This document shows, piece by piece, positions 16,431-23,071 of a DNA stretch of 23,119 bases. The position numbers and the translations under genes are program-made. This DNA comes from an uncultured Eubacteriales bacterium (GTDB lineage Bacteria; Bacillota; Clostridia; Christensenellales; Borkfalkiaceae), in NCBI GenBank assembly GCA_900547645.1, contig URHP01000023.1, positions 1 to 23,119 on the forward strand, written 5' to 3'. How positions within the stretch are numbered: position 1 is the stretch's first letter; the number at the start of each line of letters is the position of its first letter. The notes under the pieces are model-generated. The model was given only the letters and a program-made list of their open reading frames with translations. It searched no databases and had not been told where the DNA came from.

Positions 16431-16453
16431 TGCTTATTCTATGGAGGTGCGGC

Positions 16454-17005
16454 ATGGAATATGCCTTTCATTTCAACAATACCATGGCGGAAACGGGGCT
16501 CTATATGGCGCTTCGGAACAACCTCGGCGTACTTGAACGCCCGCCCGTCGTGCTGTGTATCGGGAGCGACCTTGCGGTGGGGGACAGTCTCGGTCCCATT
16601 GCCGGCACCATGCTGCGCCGCCGCGCCTTCGGCGGCTATATCTACGGGACGCTGAAAAATCCGGTGACCGCCAAAGAGGCGAAATACCTCGGGGAATTTC
16701 TGCGCAAGACGCACCCGAAGAGCAAGATCATCGCCGTAGACGCCGCCGTCGGAGAGGAACCGGACATCGGACTGTTGAAAGTCGTTCCCGGCGCGCTCCG
16801 CCCCGGCGCAGGCGCAAACAAGCGGCTTCCCAAGGTGGGGGACGTCTCCGTTCTCGGCATCGTCGCCAAAAAATCGCCTCTTTCCTATCAGCTGTTCAAC
16901 CTGACGCGGCTCGGGGTGGTCTATTCGATGGCGGAGACCGTCGCGGCGAGCATCGCCGATCTCTGGCTGGATGAAAATGTGAACCATTCACAAAAATGCG
17001 TTTGA
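16454..17005 (+). CDS. yyaC: Spore protease-like protein YyaC (DUF1256)
   Basis: This 183-aa protein belongs to the YyaC/DUF1256 family, related in fold to the germination protease GPR and restricted to endospore-forming lineages. Typical segments are VLCIGSDLAVGDSLGPIAG (about 33-51), YGTLKNPVTA (about 64-73), IIAVDAAVGEEPDIG (about 92-106), and the PGAGANKRLPKVGD stretch. The function is not established; a protein-processing role in sporulation is assumed from homology. GGAGG lies 6 nt before the ATG. In B. subtilis yyaC is next to the soj-spo0J region, so its place near parAB and parS is conserved. It is one of only two rightward genes in the core. Confidence 0.9.
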   Translation: MEYAFHFNNTMAETGLYMALRNNLGVLERPPVVLCIGSDLAVGDSLGPIAGTMLRRRAFGGYIYGTLKNPVTAKEAKYLGEFLRKTHPKSKIIAVDAAVGEEPDIGLLKVVPGALRPGAGANKRLPKVGDVSVLGIVAKKSPLSYQLFNLTRLGVVYSMAETVAASIADLWLDENVNHSQKCV

Positions 17006-17068
17006 ATGACTGAAAGGCTTGTCCTAATTTACATTTTGCTAAATTTTTTTCAATAATTTTCTGAACCA

Positions 17069-17097
17069 TTGACAAATATTCCCTTGGGGGGTACAAT
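17069..17097 (+). promoter_or_regulatory. Consensus sigma-A promoter for the 76-aa protein
   Basis: TTGACA (17069-17074), a 17-nt spacer and TACAAT (17092-17097) form a near-ideal promoter 33 nt upstream of the start codon. A G6 run lies in the spacer just before the -10. Strong constitutive transcription is expected. Confidence 0.88.
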
Positions 17098-17130
17098 ATT
17101 GATAAATCTTATCAAAGGAGAATTACGGCA

Positions 17131-17361
17131 ATGGTTAAGACGACGAAGACCAAGACCTACAACACCGAGACGGCGACCGTCGTGAAGAAGGTCGCTTACG
17201 GCACGTTCGGCGATCCCACCGGTTACGAAATGACGATGTACATGACGCCCGAGGGGGACTACTTCCTGTATACGAACGGCGGCGCGGAATCCGCCTATCG
17301 GGAAGAGAAGATCACCGCGTACACCAAGGCAAACGCCAAAAAGTGGCTTGCCGAAAACTGA
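17131..17361 (+). CDS. Small uncharacterised protein (76 aa)
   Basis: I do not recognise a named function. The 76-residue, charged, soluble protein has no signal peptide or membrane segment. The composition suggests beta strands in the middle (YEMTMYMTPEGDYFLYTNGG, about 31-50) and a C-terminal helix (TKANAKKWLAEN). The pattern of a Thr/Lys-rich start with YNTETA, then a D/G-turn, FLYxxGG and an SxY segment resembles small hypothetical proteins I recall from gut Bacillota; this is memory, not a search. AAAGGAG lies 10 nt before the ATG, with a perfect promoter upstream and a strong terminator downstream. It is therefore a genuine, highly expressed single-gene unit. Confidence 0.8.
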   Translation: MVKTTKTKTYNTETATVVKKVAYGTFGDPTGYEMTMYMTPEGDYFLYTNGGAESAYREEKITAYTKANAKKWLAEN

Positions 17362-17376
17362 AACGGACAATCAGAC

Positions 17377-17407
17377 AAAAAAACTCTGCACAATGCAGAG
17401 TTTTTTT
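17377..17407. terminator. Bidirectional intrinsic terminator
   Basis: A 14-bp perfect stem (17377-17390 with 17394-17407, 3-nt loop) has an A7 run on the left and a T7 run on the right. It terminates the rightward 76-aa gene and can also serve the leftward NimA-like gene, whose stop is at 17442. Confidence 0.93.
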
Positions 17408-17441
17408 GTTTATAATCGGTATTCCCTCTAAAAAAATTTGC

Positions 17442-17918
17442 TCAGCCGTTCGTTTTCGGAAAACGGCGCTTCCCCGTCACGCGCTCGCATTCGACCTTGT
17501 ATACGTCCACAACGGGCAATGCGGCGCATGTCTCTGCGGAATACCCGGTGTATCCCGTGTGTTCCAATAAAAGGCGGAGCCCCCTGACGCGCTCTTCTCC
17601 CGTACAGCGGGAAATGTTTCCGAAGGCAATGACGCTCTCATAGTCCGCCGTCACGGAATGCCCCGTCTCAACATACCCGTGCAGAATGTCCCACTCCAGA
17701 CAGACGCGGTCATCCGCCGCAATGAGCCCGATCTTTTTTCCCTGTGTCGCACAGTGAAAATAGACCGTCAGCTTTCCGTTCTCTGCTTCATAGCCGAAGG
17801 AGAGGGGAACAATGTACGGATAGTCCTCCGCAAACAGACCGAGCCGCACCACCTGACAGCGCGCAACGACCTCTGCGACTTCCTTAAAATCTTTGATCTC
17901 TCTTTCTGCCTTTCTCAT
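17442..17918 (-). CDS. NimA-like pyridoxamine 5'-phosphate oxidase family flavoprotein
   Basis: This 158-aa protein belongs to the FMN-binding split-barrel group that includes NimA. Diagnostic segments are the MRKAEREI start, CQVVRLGLFAEDYPYIVPLSFGYE (about 21-44), and VYFHCATQGKKIGLI (about 52-66), whose His is the conserved cofactor/substrate-site residue of the nitroimidazole-reductase-like subgroup. The C-terminal half carries the VDVYKVECERVTGKRR strand. Such proteins bind flavin or haem-like cofactors. Antibiotic resistance should not be assumed, because most chromosomal homologues are of unknown role. AAGGAG is 6 nt before the ATG at 17918. The gene stands alone between two terminators. 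Confidence 0.88.
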   Translation of the reverse strand: MRKAEREIKDFKEVAEVVARCQVVRLGLFAEDYPYIVPLSFGYEAENGKLTVYFHCATQGKKIGLIAADDRVCLEWDILHGYVETGHSVTADYESVIAFGNISRCTGEERVRGLRLLLEHTGYTGYSAETCAALPVVDVYKVECERVTGKRRFPKTNG

Positions 17919-18122
17919 ATACGACTCCTTTTTTATATGCCGGCATTCTGTGTTTTTGGTATTTTGCCGAAGCGGCGCACGAATTTATTTGCACACCGCC
18001 ATTCAGATTCAGCTCCTCAGAATGACGGAAAGGGGAGAGGGGCTTTGTTCGCTTTCGGCTTGCGGAATGCCGATCGTCTACGCCTTTTTCCCATAACGAA
18101 AATAACTTTTTTATCACGCAAC

Positions 18123-18153
18123 AAAAAAGGGCGGTGGGAAGTCTCTCACCGCC
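18123..18153 (-). terminator. Intrinsic terminator of the rpmH-rnpA-yidD-yidC-jag transcript
   Basis: On the - strand, GGCGGTG (18147-18153) pairs with CACCGCC (18130-18136) around a 10-nt loop and is followed by C and T6 (A-run 18123-18128). It begins 8 nt after the jag stop codon. Confidence 0.88.
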
Positions 18154-18160
18154 GTTTGCT

Positions 18161-19066
18161 TTATTCGTCTTTCTGGTCGTTCTCGTCGTCCTTTCCGAGA
18201 TAGGTCCCGAAGAAGCCCGAAAAACTTCCCTTGCGGTAGCCGCTCGACGCGCCGCCGTCCCGCTTGAAACTCGTCCCGGAAGATTCGGGCGTTCCCTCTG
18301 CGGGAAGCTCGCGCTTCGGATAGGGCTTTCTTTCCCCGTACTTATTTCCGCGGTATCCGCCCTCGCGGTTGTCGCGGTTAAATTTGCCGCGGCTCCCTCC
18401 GTTCCGGTTGCCTCGGAAATCACCGCGGTCATTTCTTCTGTCGTACGTCCTGAGGTTTTTGGGAATAATGACGACAAACCGCTGCGGTTCTTTCCCTTCG
18501 CTCTTGGTCGTGACGTCTGGATGATCTACAAGCGCCGCGTGAATGATGCGCCGCTCATAGGGGTTCATCGGCTCCAGACGGACGCGCTTTCCAAGGCGCA
18601 CCGCCTTCGCCGCAAGTTTGTTCGCCACGCGTTTCAAGGTCTCTTCGCGGTCTTCGCGGTAGTTTTCACAGTCCACAACGACGCGCTTGTATTCCTTTCT
18701 GCCCGTATTGGCGACGGCGCCCGCCAGCGTCTGCACGGCATCGATGATCTCGCCGCGCCGCCCGATGATGCTCTTTGCCGAAGCTGCCGTCAGCTCAATG
18801 ACGATCTTTTCATCCTCGCTCTTGAGTTCTACCGCCGCTTCCGCGCCGATCAGGGGGAGAAGTCCCTCCAAAAAGTCGACCGCGCGCTCGCCGTCCGTCT
18901 TCTTTTGTTTGACGGTCAGCTTTACCTGCGCGGGCTTCGAGCCGAGAATGCGCTTTTTCCCTTCGTCGAGCACTTCTACCTCGACGTCCTCTGCCTGCAA
19001 GCCGAGCTCCTCAAGCCCCGCTCTGACGGCCTCTTCCACCGTCTTACCCGTAAAAATGTTTTCCAT
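18161..19066 (-). CDS. jag: RNA-binding protein KhpB/Jag with an Arg/Gly-rich tail
   Basis: The 301-aa protein has the Jag N-terminal domain (1-50, MENIFTGKTVEEAV), a KH domain (about 60-130, GxxG loop IIGRRGEI at 101-108) and an R3H domain (about 140-203, NPYERRIIH at 168-176). KhpB/EloR partners with KhpA and affects RNA metabolism and cell elongation. The last 95 residues are unusual for the family: repeated RG, GNR, GGYRG and FRGN motifs (about 209-250), then a Ser/Gly-rich and acidic end, resembling RGG-type RNA-binding tails. The start is ATG 19066, because AAGGAA precedes it and the N-terminal motif begins there; an in-frame ATG at 19090 lacks a ribosome site. It follows yidC by 31 nt. 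Confidence 0.93.
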   Translation of the reverse strand: MENIFTGKTVEEAVRAGLEELGLQAEDVEVEVLDEGKKRILGSKPAQVKLTVKQKKTDGERAVDFLEGLLPLIGAEAAVELKSEDEKIVIELTAASAKSIIGRRGEIIDAVQTLAGAVANTGRKEYKRVVVDCENYREDREETLKRVANKLAAKAVRLGKRVRLEPMNPYERRIIHAALVDHPDVTTKSEGKEPQRFVVIIPKNLRTYDRRNDRGDFRGNRNGGSRGKFNRDNREGGYRGNKYGERKPYPKRELPAEGTPESSGTSFKRDGGASSGYRKGSFSGFFGTYLGKDDENDQKDE

Positions 19067-19097
19067 GCCCTTATTCCTTCTTTTCTTCAAGTCCGCG

Positions 19098-20603
19098 TCA
19101 GCGGTCCTTGTTTTTCTTGTTCTTATGCTTATTTTCTTCCCTTTCGCGCGCTTCGCGCTCCAAAAGCCACTTGGGTTTGTTGGTGTTCACTTCGATGACC
19201 GCCTTTTCTTCCTTCTTCTTGAAGATCCTTCCCAGAATGAAGTTGGAAGCGAGCGTCACGAGCAGCGAGAACAAACTCGAGATCAGCATATAGATGGTGA
19301 ACGCCGCGCTGTACATGAACGCAAAGATGGCGTAAATGAGCGGCATCAGGATAAGCATGAACTTCTGCGTCTTTGCCCCCTGACCGTCCACCGTCTGGTA
19401 CTGGTTGCTCTCTTTCTGCGAACGCATCATGATGAACTGTGAGAGCACCATGAGTCCGATGGAAAGGAAGATGAGCCCGAAATATCCGTTTGCCTGTTCC
19501 TTTTCCGTACCCAGCTGCGCCGTCAGATCGTTGTAATTCTGTTCGCTGAAAATGCTCTGCAGGGGCGCGGTGCCGCCGTCGGCAAGCGTGACCTGCACTT
19601 CACCGAAGTTCTTCTTGAAGGTGGTGTAATCCTGCGGGATGGGGTGATTGTAGGAGACGTCCGGATACCAGACGTTTTCCACCCAAAGAAAGTTTGCGCG
19701 ATGTCCGTCGTACCAATTCTTCGCAGCGACCGCGCCGAGATTTTTTACATAGTTGAGGCAGGCTCCGTCCCTGTCTTCCGCCGCGGCGATCGTATCGTAC
19801 GCCGCCGTGTCGTTTTCCTGCAGATACGCCGTCAGCCTGTCCGTATCGATAAAGTATTCCTTGGAGCTGCCGGCAGCTTCCAGATTATACCCGTAATACA
19901 GATACTTGTCCGTGTTCTCGGGCACGACCGTCAGATAATAAGGAAGGTCGCCGTTTGCGGACATGGTATAGGTACATCCGCTCTCGGCAAAGCTGTCGCC
20001 CTGTTTTACGCCCGTCCTTTGCTGCTGCGTGCCCGCCGCGTCCGTCCAGACAAGGGTGATTCCTCCGTCCGCATCCACAAGCACGGATCCGTCTTCGCCG
20101 CGCGCAAGCGACATTGCAAGCCCGTCCTCGCCGTTCGCAAGGATCGCGGCATTGTAGTCGCCCGACATCTCCACAAAGAAATTGAGGTTCGCATAGCGGG
20201 AATAGGCGTTGAACGCCTGGAACGCGACAATGACGACGACGAGAGAGATGATCATCGGAAGACATGCCCCGAACACGCTGTACCCGTTTTTCTTGTACAG
20301 CTCCATCATCTTCTGATTGTACATCGTCTTGTCGTTGGCGTACTGTTTCTGCAGTTTATCGAGATCATCGCGCATATTGCGCATGATGAGCGTCTGCTTG
20401 CGCGTCTTGACGCGCTGATAGACGTCAAAGGGGAGGGTGATCGCCTTCAGAATGAGCGTAAAACAGATGATGCCGACGCCGATGATGCCGACACTTTCAA
20501 TGATCGCTCTGACGCATTGCCCGAGCCAGTCCAGCCCGATCTGATACCCCTCCTGAAGCAGGGAGATCGACACGCTGTTTAATAAGGTCATGAACGCTTG
20601 CAT
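19098..20603 (-). CDS. yidC: Membrane protein insertase YidC/Oxa1 with a large extracytoplasmic insert
   Basis: YidC inserts membrane proteins alone or with SecYEG. The 501-aa protein has a first core helix (about 36-60, with Lys53 where B. subtilis SpoIIIJ has the groove Arg) and a cytoplasmic coiled hairpin (about 65-105). A second helix (about 112-134) follows, then helices near 373-393, 415-440 and 440-458, and a Lys/Glu-rich tail ending KHKNKKNKDR. The conserved post-helix motif (FLWVENVWYPD) appears only at about 305-315. Roughly residues 137-302 are thus an additional extracytoplasmic domain absent from ordinary Gram-positive YidC, which is about 250-300 aa. The start is ambiguous: ATG 20603 or GTG 20609, both with weak ribosome sites. 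yidC is directly downstream of yidD (gap about 13 nt). Confidence 0.93.
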   Translation of the reverse strand: MQAFMTLLNSVSISLLQEGYQIGLDWLGQCVRAIIESVGIIGVGIICFTLILKAITLPFDVYQRVKTRKQTLIMRNMRDDLDKLQKQYANDKTMYNQKMMELYKKNGYSVFGACLPMIISLVVVIVAFQAFNAYSRYANLNFFVEMSGDYNAAILANGEDGLAMSLARGEDGSVLVDADGGITLVWTDAAGTQQQRTGVKQGDSFAESGCTYTMSANGDLPYYLTVVPENTDKYLYYGYNLEAAGSSKEYFIDTDRLTAYLQENDTAAYDTIAAAEDRDGACLNYVKNLGAVAAKNWYDGHRANFLWVENVWYPDVSYNHPIPQDYTTFKKNFGEVQVTLADGGTAPLQSIFSEQNYNDLTAQLGTEKEQANGYFGLIFLSIGLMVLSQFIMMRSQKESNQYQTVDGQGAKTQKFMLILMPLIYAIFAFMYSAAFTIYMLISSLFSLLVTLASNFILGRIFKKKEEKAVIEVNTNKPKWLLEREAREREENKHKNKKNKDR

Positions 20604-20616
20604 AGTCACTCGCTTT

Positions 20617-20862
20617 TCAGATCAGCCACTTCCGCTTGAAGTAGGCCTCGGGAGCGGGATCCTCTCCGCCCTTGGAGAGGGGATTGCACCGCAGGATGCG
20701 CCATATCCCGCACAAGATCCCCGGAATGACGCCAAGATTGTTGATGCACCGCTTGGTATATTCCGAACAGGTCGGCCTGTAAAGGCAGGTCCCGCGCGAA
20801 AGATACTTCTGGTAAAAACAGATCATGCGGATGCACAGCCCCTTCAGATAGGGCTTAAACAC
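20617..20862 (-). CDS. yidD: Membrane protein insertion efficiency factor YidD
   Basis: This small protein of about 81 aa assists YidC-dependent insertion at the membrane. Family hallmarks are clear: ICFYQKYLS, the Cys-containing YRPTCSEYT, and RILRCNPLSKGGEDPAP. The C-terminus is KRKWLI. The N-terminus is uncertain. A GTG at 20862 gives the expected amphipathic segment before FYQKY and overlaps the end of rnpA by 8 nt, a common arrangement. The first ATG (in RMICFYQ) would remove part of that helix. Neither has a strong ribosome site, so translational coupling to rnpA is likely. Confidence 0.9.
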   Translation of the reverse strand: MFKPYLKGLCIRMICFYQKYLSRGTCLYRPTCSEYTKRCINNLGVIPGILCGIWRILRCNPLSKGGEDPAPEAYFKRKWLI

Positions 20863-21247
20863 CTTCTTCTTCAGAAAGACTTTCAGAAACGCCGCGTTTC
20901 GTTTCAGGAGTTCTCCCGTTGCGATCGGCGGTAAGTTTCTCTCTTCTGAACAGTTTTCCGACGTCTCTTGCGAATGCGGCATACGAATATTCCTTCGCCG
21001 CCCGCGGAATGAGAAGCACGGAGCAGGATATGGAAAGGCATTCCGCATTGGAGCGGAATGCTTCGCGCAATAGACGCTTGAGCCTGTTGCGTACAACGCT
21101 TTTTCCGTATTTCTTGCCAACGCACACCGCGAACTGCGTCTCGTCGGAGGGCATCCAGACGATCGTAAGGCTCTCCGCATGCGCCCGTTTCCCGACCCGC
21201 AGGATTCTCGTAAAGTCCTTCTTTCTCTTGATCCGCAGGTATTTCAT
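20855..21247 (-). CDS. rnpA: Ribonuclease P protein component
   Basis: This 130-aa basic protein is the cofactor of RNase P, which matures tRNA 5' ends. The RNR signature is visible as VGKKYGKSVVRNRLKRLLRE (about 43-62). The N-terminal IKRKKDFTRILRVGKR and an FAVCV strand surround it. A tail of about 20 residues rich in Glu, Arg and Ser extends beyond the usual fold. The start ATG at 21247 is 9 nt after the rpmH stop. Its ribosome site is weak, consistent with coupling to rpmH. The rpmH-rnpA-yidD-yidC-jag order is the classical origin-proximal block. Confidence 0.95.
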   Translation of the reverse strand: MKYLRIKRKKDFTRILRVGKRAHAESLTIVWMPSDETQFAVCVGKKYGKSVVRNRLKRLLREAFRSNAECLSISCSVLLIPRAAKEYSYAAFARDVGKLFRREKLTADRNGRTPETKRGVSESLSEEEGV

Positions 21248-21256
21248 CGGCGGAAC

Positions 21257-21391
21257 TTACGCGGAAATGTGCTTTCTGCCCTTGTTTCTTCTTCTCTTGA
21301 GCGTGTTTCTTCCGCCCTGCGTCGCCATGCGCTTTCTGAATCCGTGTACCTTGCTTCTCTGACGCTTCTTGGGCTGATAAGTTCTCTTCAT
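21257..21391 (-). CDS. rpmH: 50S ribosomal protein L34
   Basis: The 44-aa protein begins [20 protein letters not shown] and ends RKHISA. It contains the [14 protein letters not shown] segment, an essentially canonical L34. AAGGAG lies 6 nt before the ATG at 21391, and a near-perfect promoter lies about 42 nt upstream. It is the first gene of the block encoding rnpA, yidD, yidC and jag. Confidence 0.98.
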   Translation of the reverse strand: MKRTYQPKKRQRSKVHGFRKRMATQGGRNTLKRRRNKGRKHISA

Positions 21392-21432
21392 AATAACTCC
21401 TTATGGTCTGTCTGATTTTTGGATTTTTTTTG

Positions 21433-21461
21433 ATTATAGGCGATTTGCGCCCGTCCGTCAA
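21433..21461 (-). promoter_or_regulatory. Sigma-A promoter of the rpmH operon
   Basis: On the - strand, TTGACG (21456-21461) and a perfect TATAAT (21433-21438) are separated by 17 nt. The -35 begins 5 nt after the dnaN stop codon. No terminator separates dnaN from this promoter, so some dnaN readthrough into rpmH is expected. Confidence 0.9.
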
Positions 21462-21465
21462 GCGA

Positions 21466-22563
21466 TTATGCGACGTTTCTGACGGGTAAAATGAGATACA
21501 GGCTGTCTTTTGCCCCTTCATTCTGCAAAATAAAGGGGGATACGGGACCGTTGAACGAGATTGCAACGCGTTCTTCGCCGAGTGCGCGCAGCCCGTCCAG
21601 AAGATACTTTGCGTTCATGGAGACGGTCGTCTCCAGCCCTTCCACCTGCGCTTGCACCACTTCCGCAACGTTCCCGAAGTCGGAAACGGAGGAAACTTTC
21701 ACGCTCTCAGAACCGATCTCCAGCGTGACAAGGTTGTTCTTGTCTCCGCGGATCAGAATGGCGGCGCGCTCCACGGAAGCGACAAGCTCCTCTTTGACGA
21801 GTGTCACCACCGTCGTAAAATTGGAAGGCACCACGTTTTCCTTGCGGATGAAATCTCCCTGATAGAGACGGGAAACGACGGTCGTTCCCTCCGACTGCAC
21901 CAGCAGCATGCCGCCCTGCGTGTAGAGCGTGATCTCCTCCTCGTCCTTTTCCAGCATGCGGGCGATCTCCGTGAGCGTTCTTGCGGGGCAGATGATGCTC
22001 TGTTCCCCGCTCTTGGAAAGGATGGGAGCGGATGCGATCGCCAGACGGTAGCCGTCCAGCGCCGTCATCTCCAGCTTTTCCCCGAATTCCATGAGGCATC
22101 CCTTGAGCACGGGACGGGAATCATCCTGCGCGCAGCAGAACGTCGTCTCCGCAATGATCTTTTTCAGATCTGCCTGCTTCATCGTAAAGGAGTTTTCCCC
22201 GACGGAAAAGTCGATCTTGGGGAATTCTTCGGCGGGAAGGCTCTGCATAAAGGTACCCGCATCGCGGTATTTGAGTTCGACGCCCTTTTCCCCCGTCGAA
22301 ATGGAAACTTCTTCTCCCGACAGTTTTCCGATGAAATCGGAAAAGAGTTTTCCGGGAACGCAGACTTCGCCCTCCTCGAACACTTCCGCCTTCACGCTCT
22401 TGCGGATGGAGAGTTCCCCGTCCGTCGCAAGCAGCGTCACCTCTTCGCCGAACGCCGAAAGTTTGATGCATTCCATGACGGGCGCCGTCGTCCTCACGGC
22501 GCACGCCTTGCTGACTTTGATGACCGCTTCCGAAAGAGAAAGCCCGTCGCACACAAATTTCAT
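21466..22563 (-). CDS. dnaN: DNA polymerase III beta subunit (sliding clamp)
   Basis: This 365-aa ring-forming clamp tethers the replicative polymerase to DNA. The N-terminus MKFVCDGLSLSEAVIKVSKAC, the SVRVRP-like central elements (DSRPVLKGCLMEF, about 147-159), ALDGYRLAIA (about 168-177), and the C-terminal ISFNGPVSPFIL with final LILPVR are standard. Three clamp domains fit the length. The ATG at 22563 has AAGGAGG 7 nt upstream. dnaA would normally precede it, but the contig changes organism about 30-50 bases upstream. The gene is leftward and co-oriented with rpmH, unlike the common divergent dnaA-dnaN / rpmH layout. Confidence 0.97.
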   Translation of the reverse strand: MKFVCDGLSLSEAVIKVSKACAVRTTAPVMECIKLSAFGEEVTLLATDGELSIRKSVKAEVFEEGEVCVPGKLFSDFIGKLSGEEVSISTGEKGVELKYRDAGTFMQSLPAEEFPKIDFSVGENSFTMKQADLKKIIAETTFCCAQDDSRPVLKGCLMEFGEKLEMTALDGYRLAIASAPILSKSGEQSIICPARTLTEIARMLEKDEEEITLYTQGGMLLVQSEGTTVVSRLYQGDFIRKENVVPSNFTTVVTLVKEELVASVERAAILIRGDKNNLVTLEIGSESVKVSSVSDFGNVAEVVQAQVEGLETTVSMNAKYLLDGLRALGEERVAISFNGPVSPFILQNEGAKDSLYLILPVRNVA

Positions 22564-22589
22564 CGTAATGCCTCCTTCCCGTTGGGATT

Positions 22590-22612
22590 TATAAAAGAAA
22601 TAAAAATAAAAA
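22590..22612. other. Probable chimeric junction (low-complexity A/T tract)
   Basis: Between the dnaN ribosome site and the methyltransferase coding frame lies a low-complexity tract of A-rich repeats (AAATAAAAATAAAA). Base composition and codon use change abruptly from GC-rich to strongly AT-rich. Short low-complexity overlaps are classic points of false assembly joins. The exact breakpoint cannot be fixed by eye. Confidence 0.75.
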
Positions 22613-23071
22613 TTTAATTTTTATTGATGCCACTTGTGGTAATGGCAATGACACTTTATTTTTAGCAAAAACATTAAATCATGTAGGAACGGTTATTGCT
22701 TATGATATTCAAAAAAAAGCTATTGAAGAAACGCAAAAATTATTAGCAAATGCTAATTTTAATAACGTTATCTATCATCTATCTTCTCATGAATATATAA
22801 TTGAAGATGACTTTGATTTAATCATTTATAATCTAGGCTATTTGCCAGGTTCTGATAAAAAAATAACTACCCATGCCAATTCAACTTTAAATAGTATCAA
22901 GAAAGCTCTTGCAATAATAAATCTAAAAAAAGATTTTCTTATAATCATCGTTGTGTATCCGGGGCATCACGAAGGGCTAGTAGAAAGTATACAAATTGAT
23001 GAATTTTCTTATCAATTACCAAGTAATTTATATTTAGTTTGTAGATATCAAAACTACAACAGACCATTATC
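22602..23071 (+). CDS. Partial YtqB/MnmM-type SAM methyltransferase from a different, AT-rich organism
   Basis: The open frame encodes about 156 residues without a start or stop. It has the SAM-binding motif IDATCGNGNDTLFLAK, an acidic motif II (VIAYDIQ), NLGYLPGSDKKI and VVYPGHHEG. Together these are diagnostic of the YtqB family (rRNA-methylase-like; B. subtilis YtqB is reported as MnmM, which methylates the tRNA wobble uridine). About the first 20-25 residues are missing or altered by the join, and the last few are cut off by the adapter at 23072. Codons are almost all A/T-ending (TTA, AAA, AAT, ATT), unlike every other gene here. It is not part of the main genome. Confidence 0.85.

Noticed and set aside
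17026..17050. A/T-only hairpin plus T-run after yyaC as a terminator
   Set aside because: The stem is 6 bp of pure A/T and would be very unstable, although the T7 run is suggestive.
17442..17918. Calling the NimA-like gene a nitroimidazole-resistance determinant
   Set aside because: Only family-level similarity is visible. Most chromosomal members have no shown resistance role and no mobile element is nearby.
19098..20603. Loss of the essential YidC groove Arg (Lys at that position) as a sign of inactivity
   Set aside because: Lys keeps the positive charge, and I recall it at this position in other clostridial YidC proteins, so it is not evidence of a broken gene.
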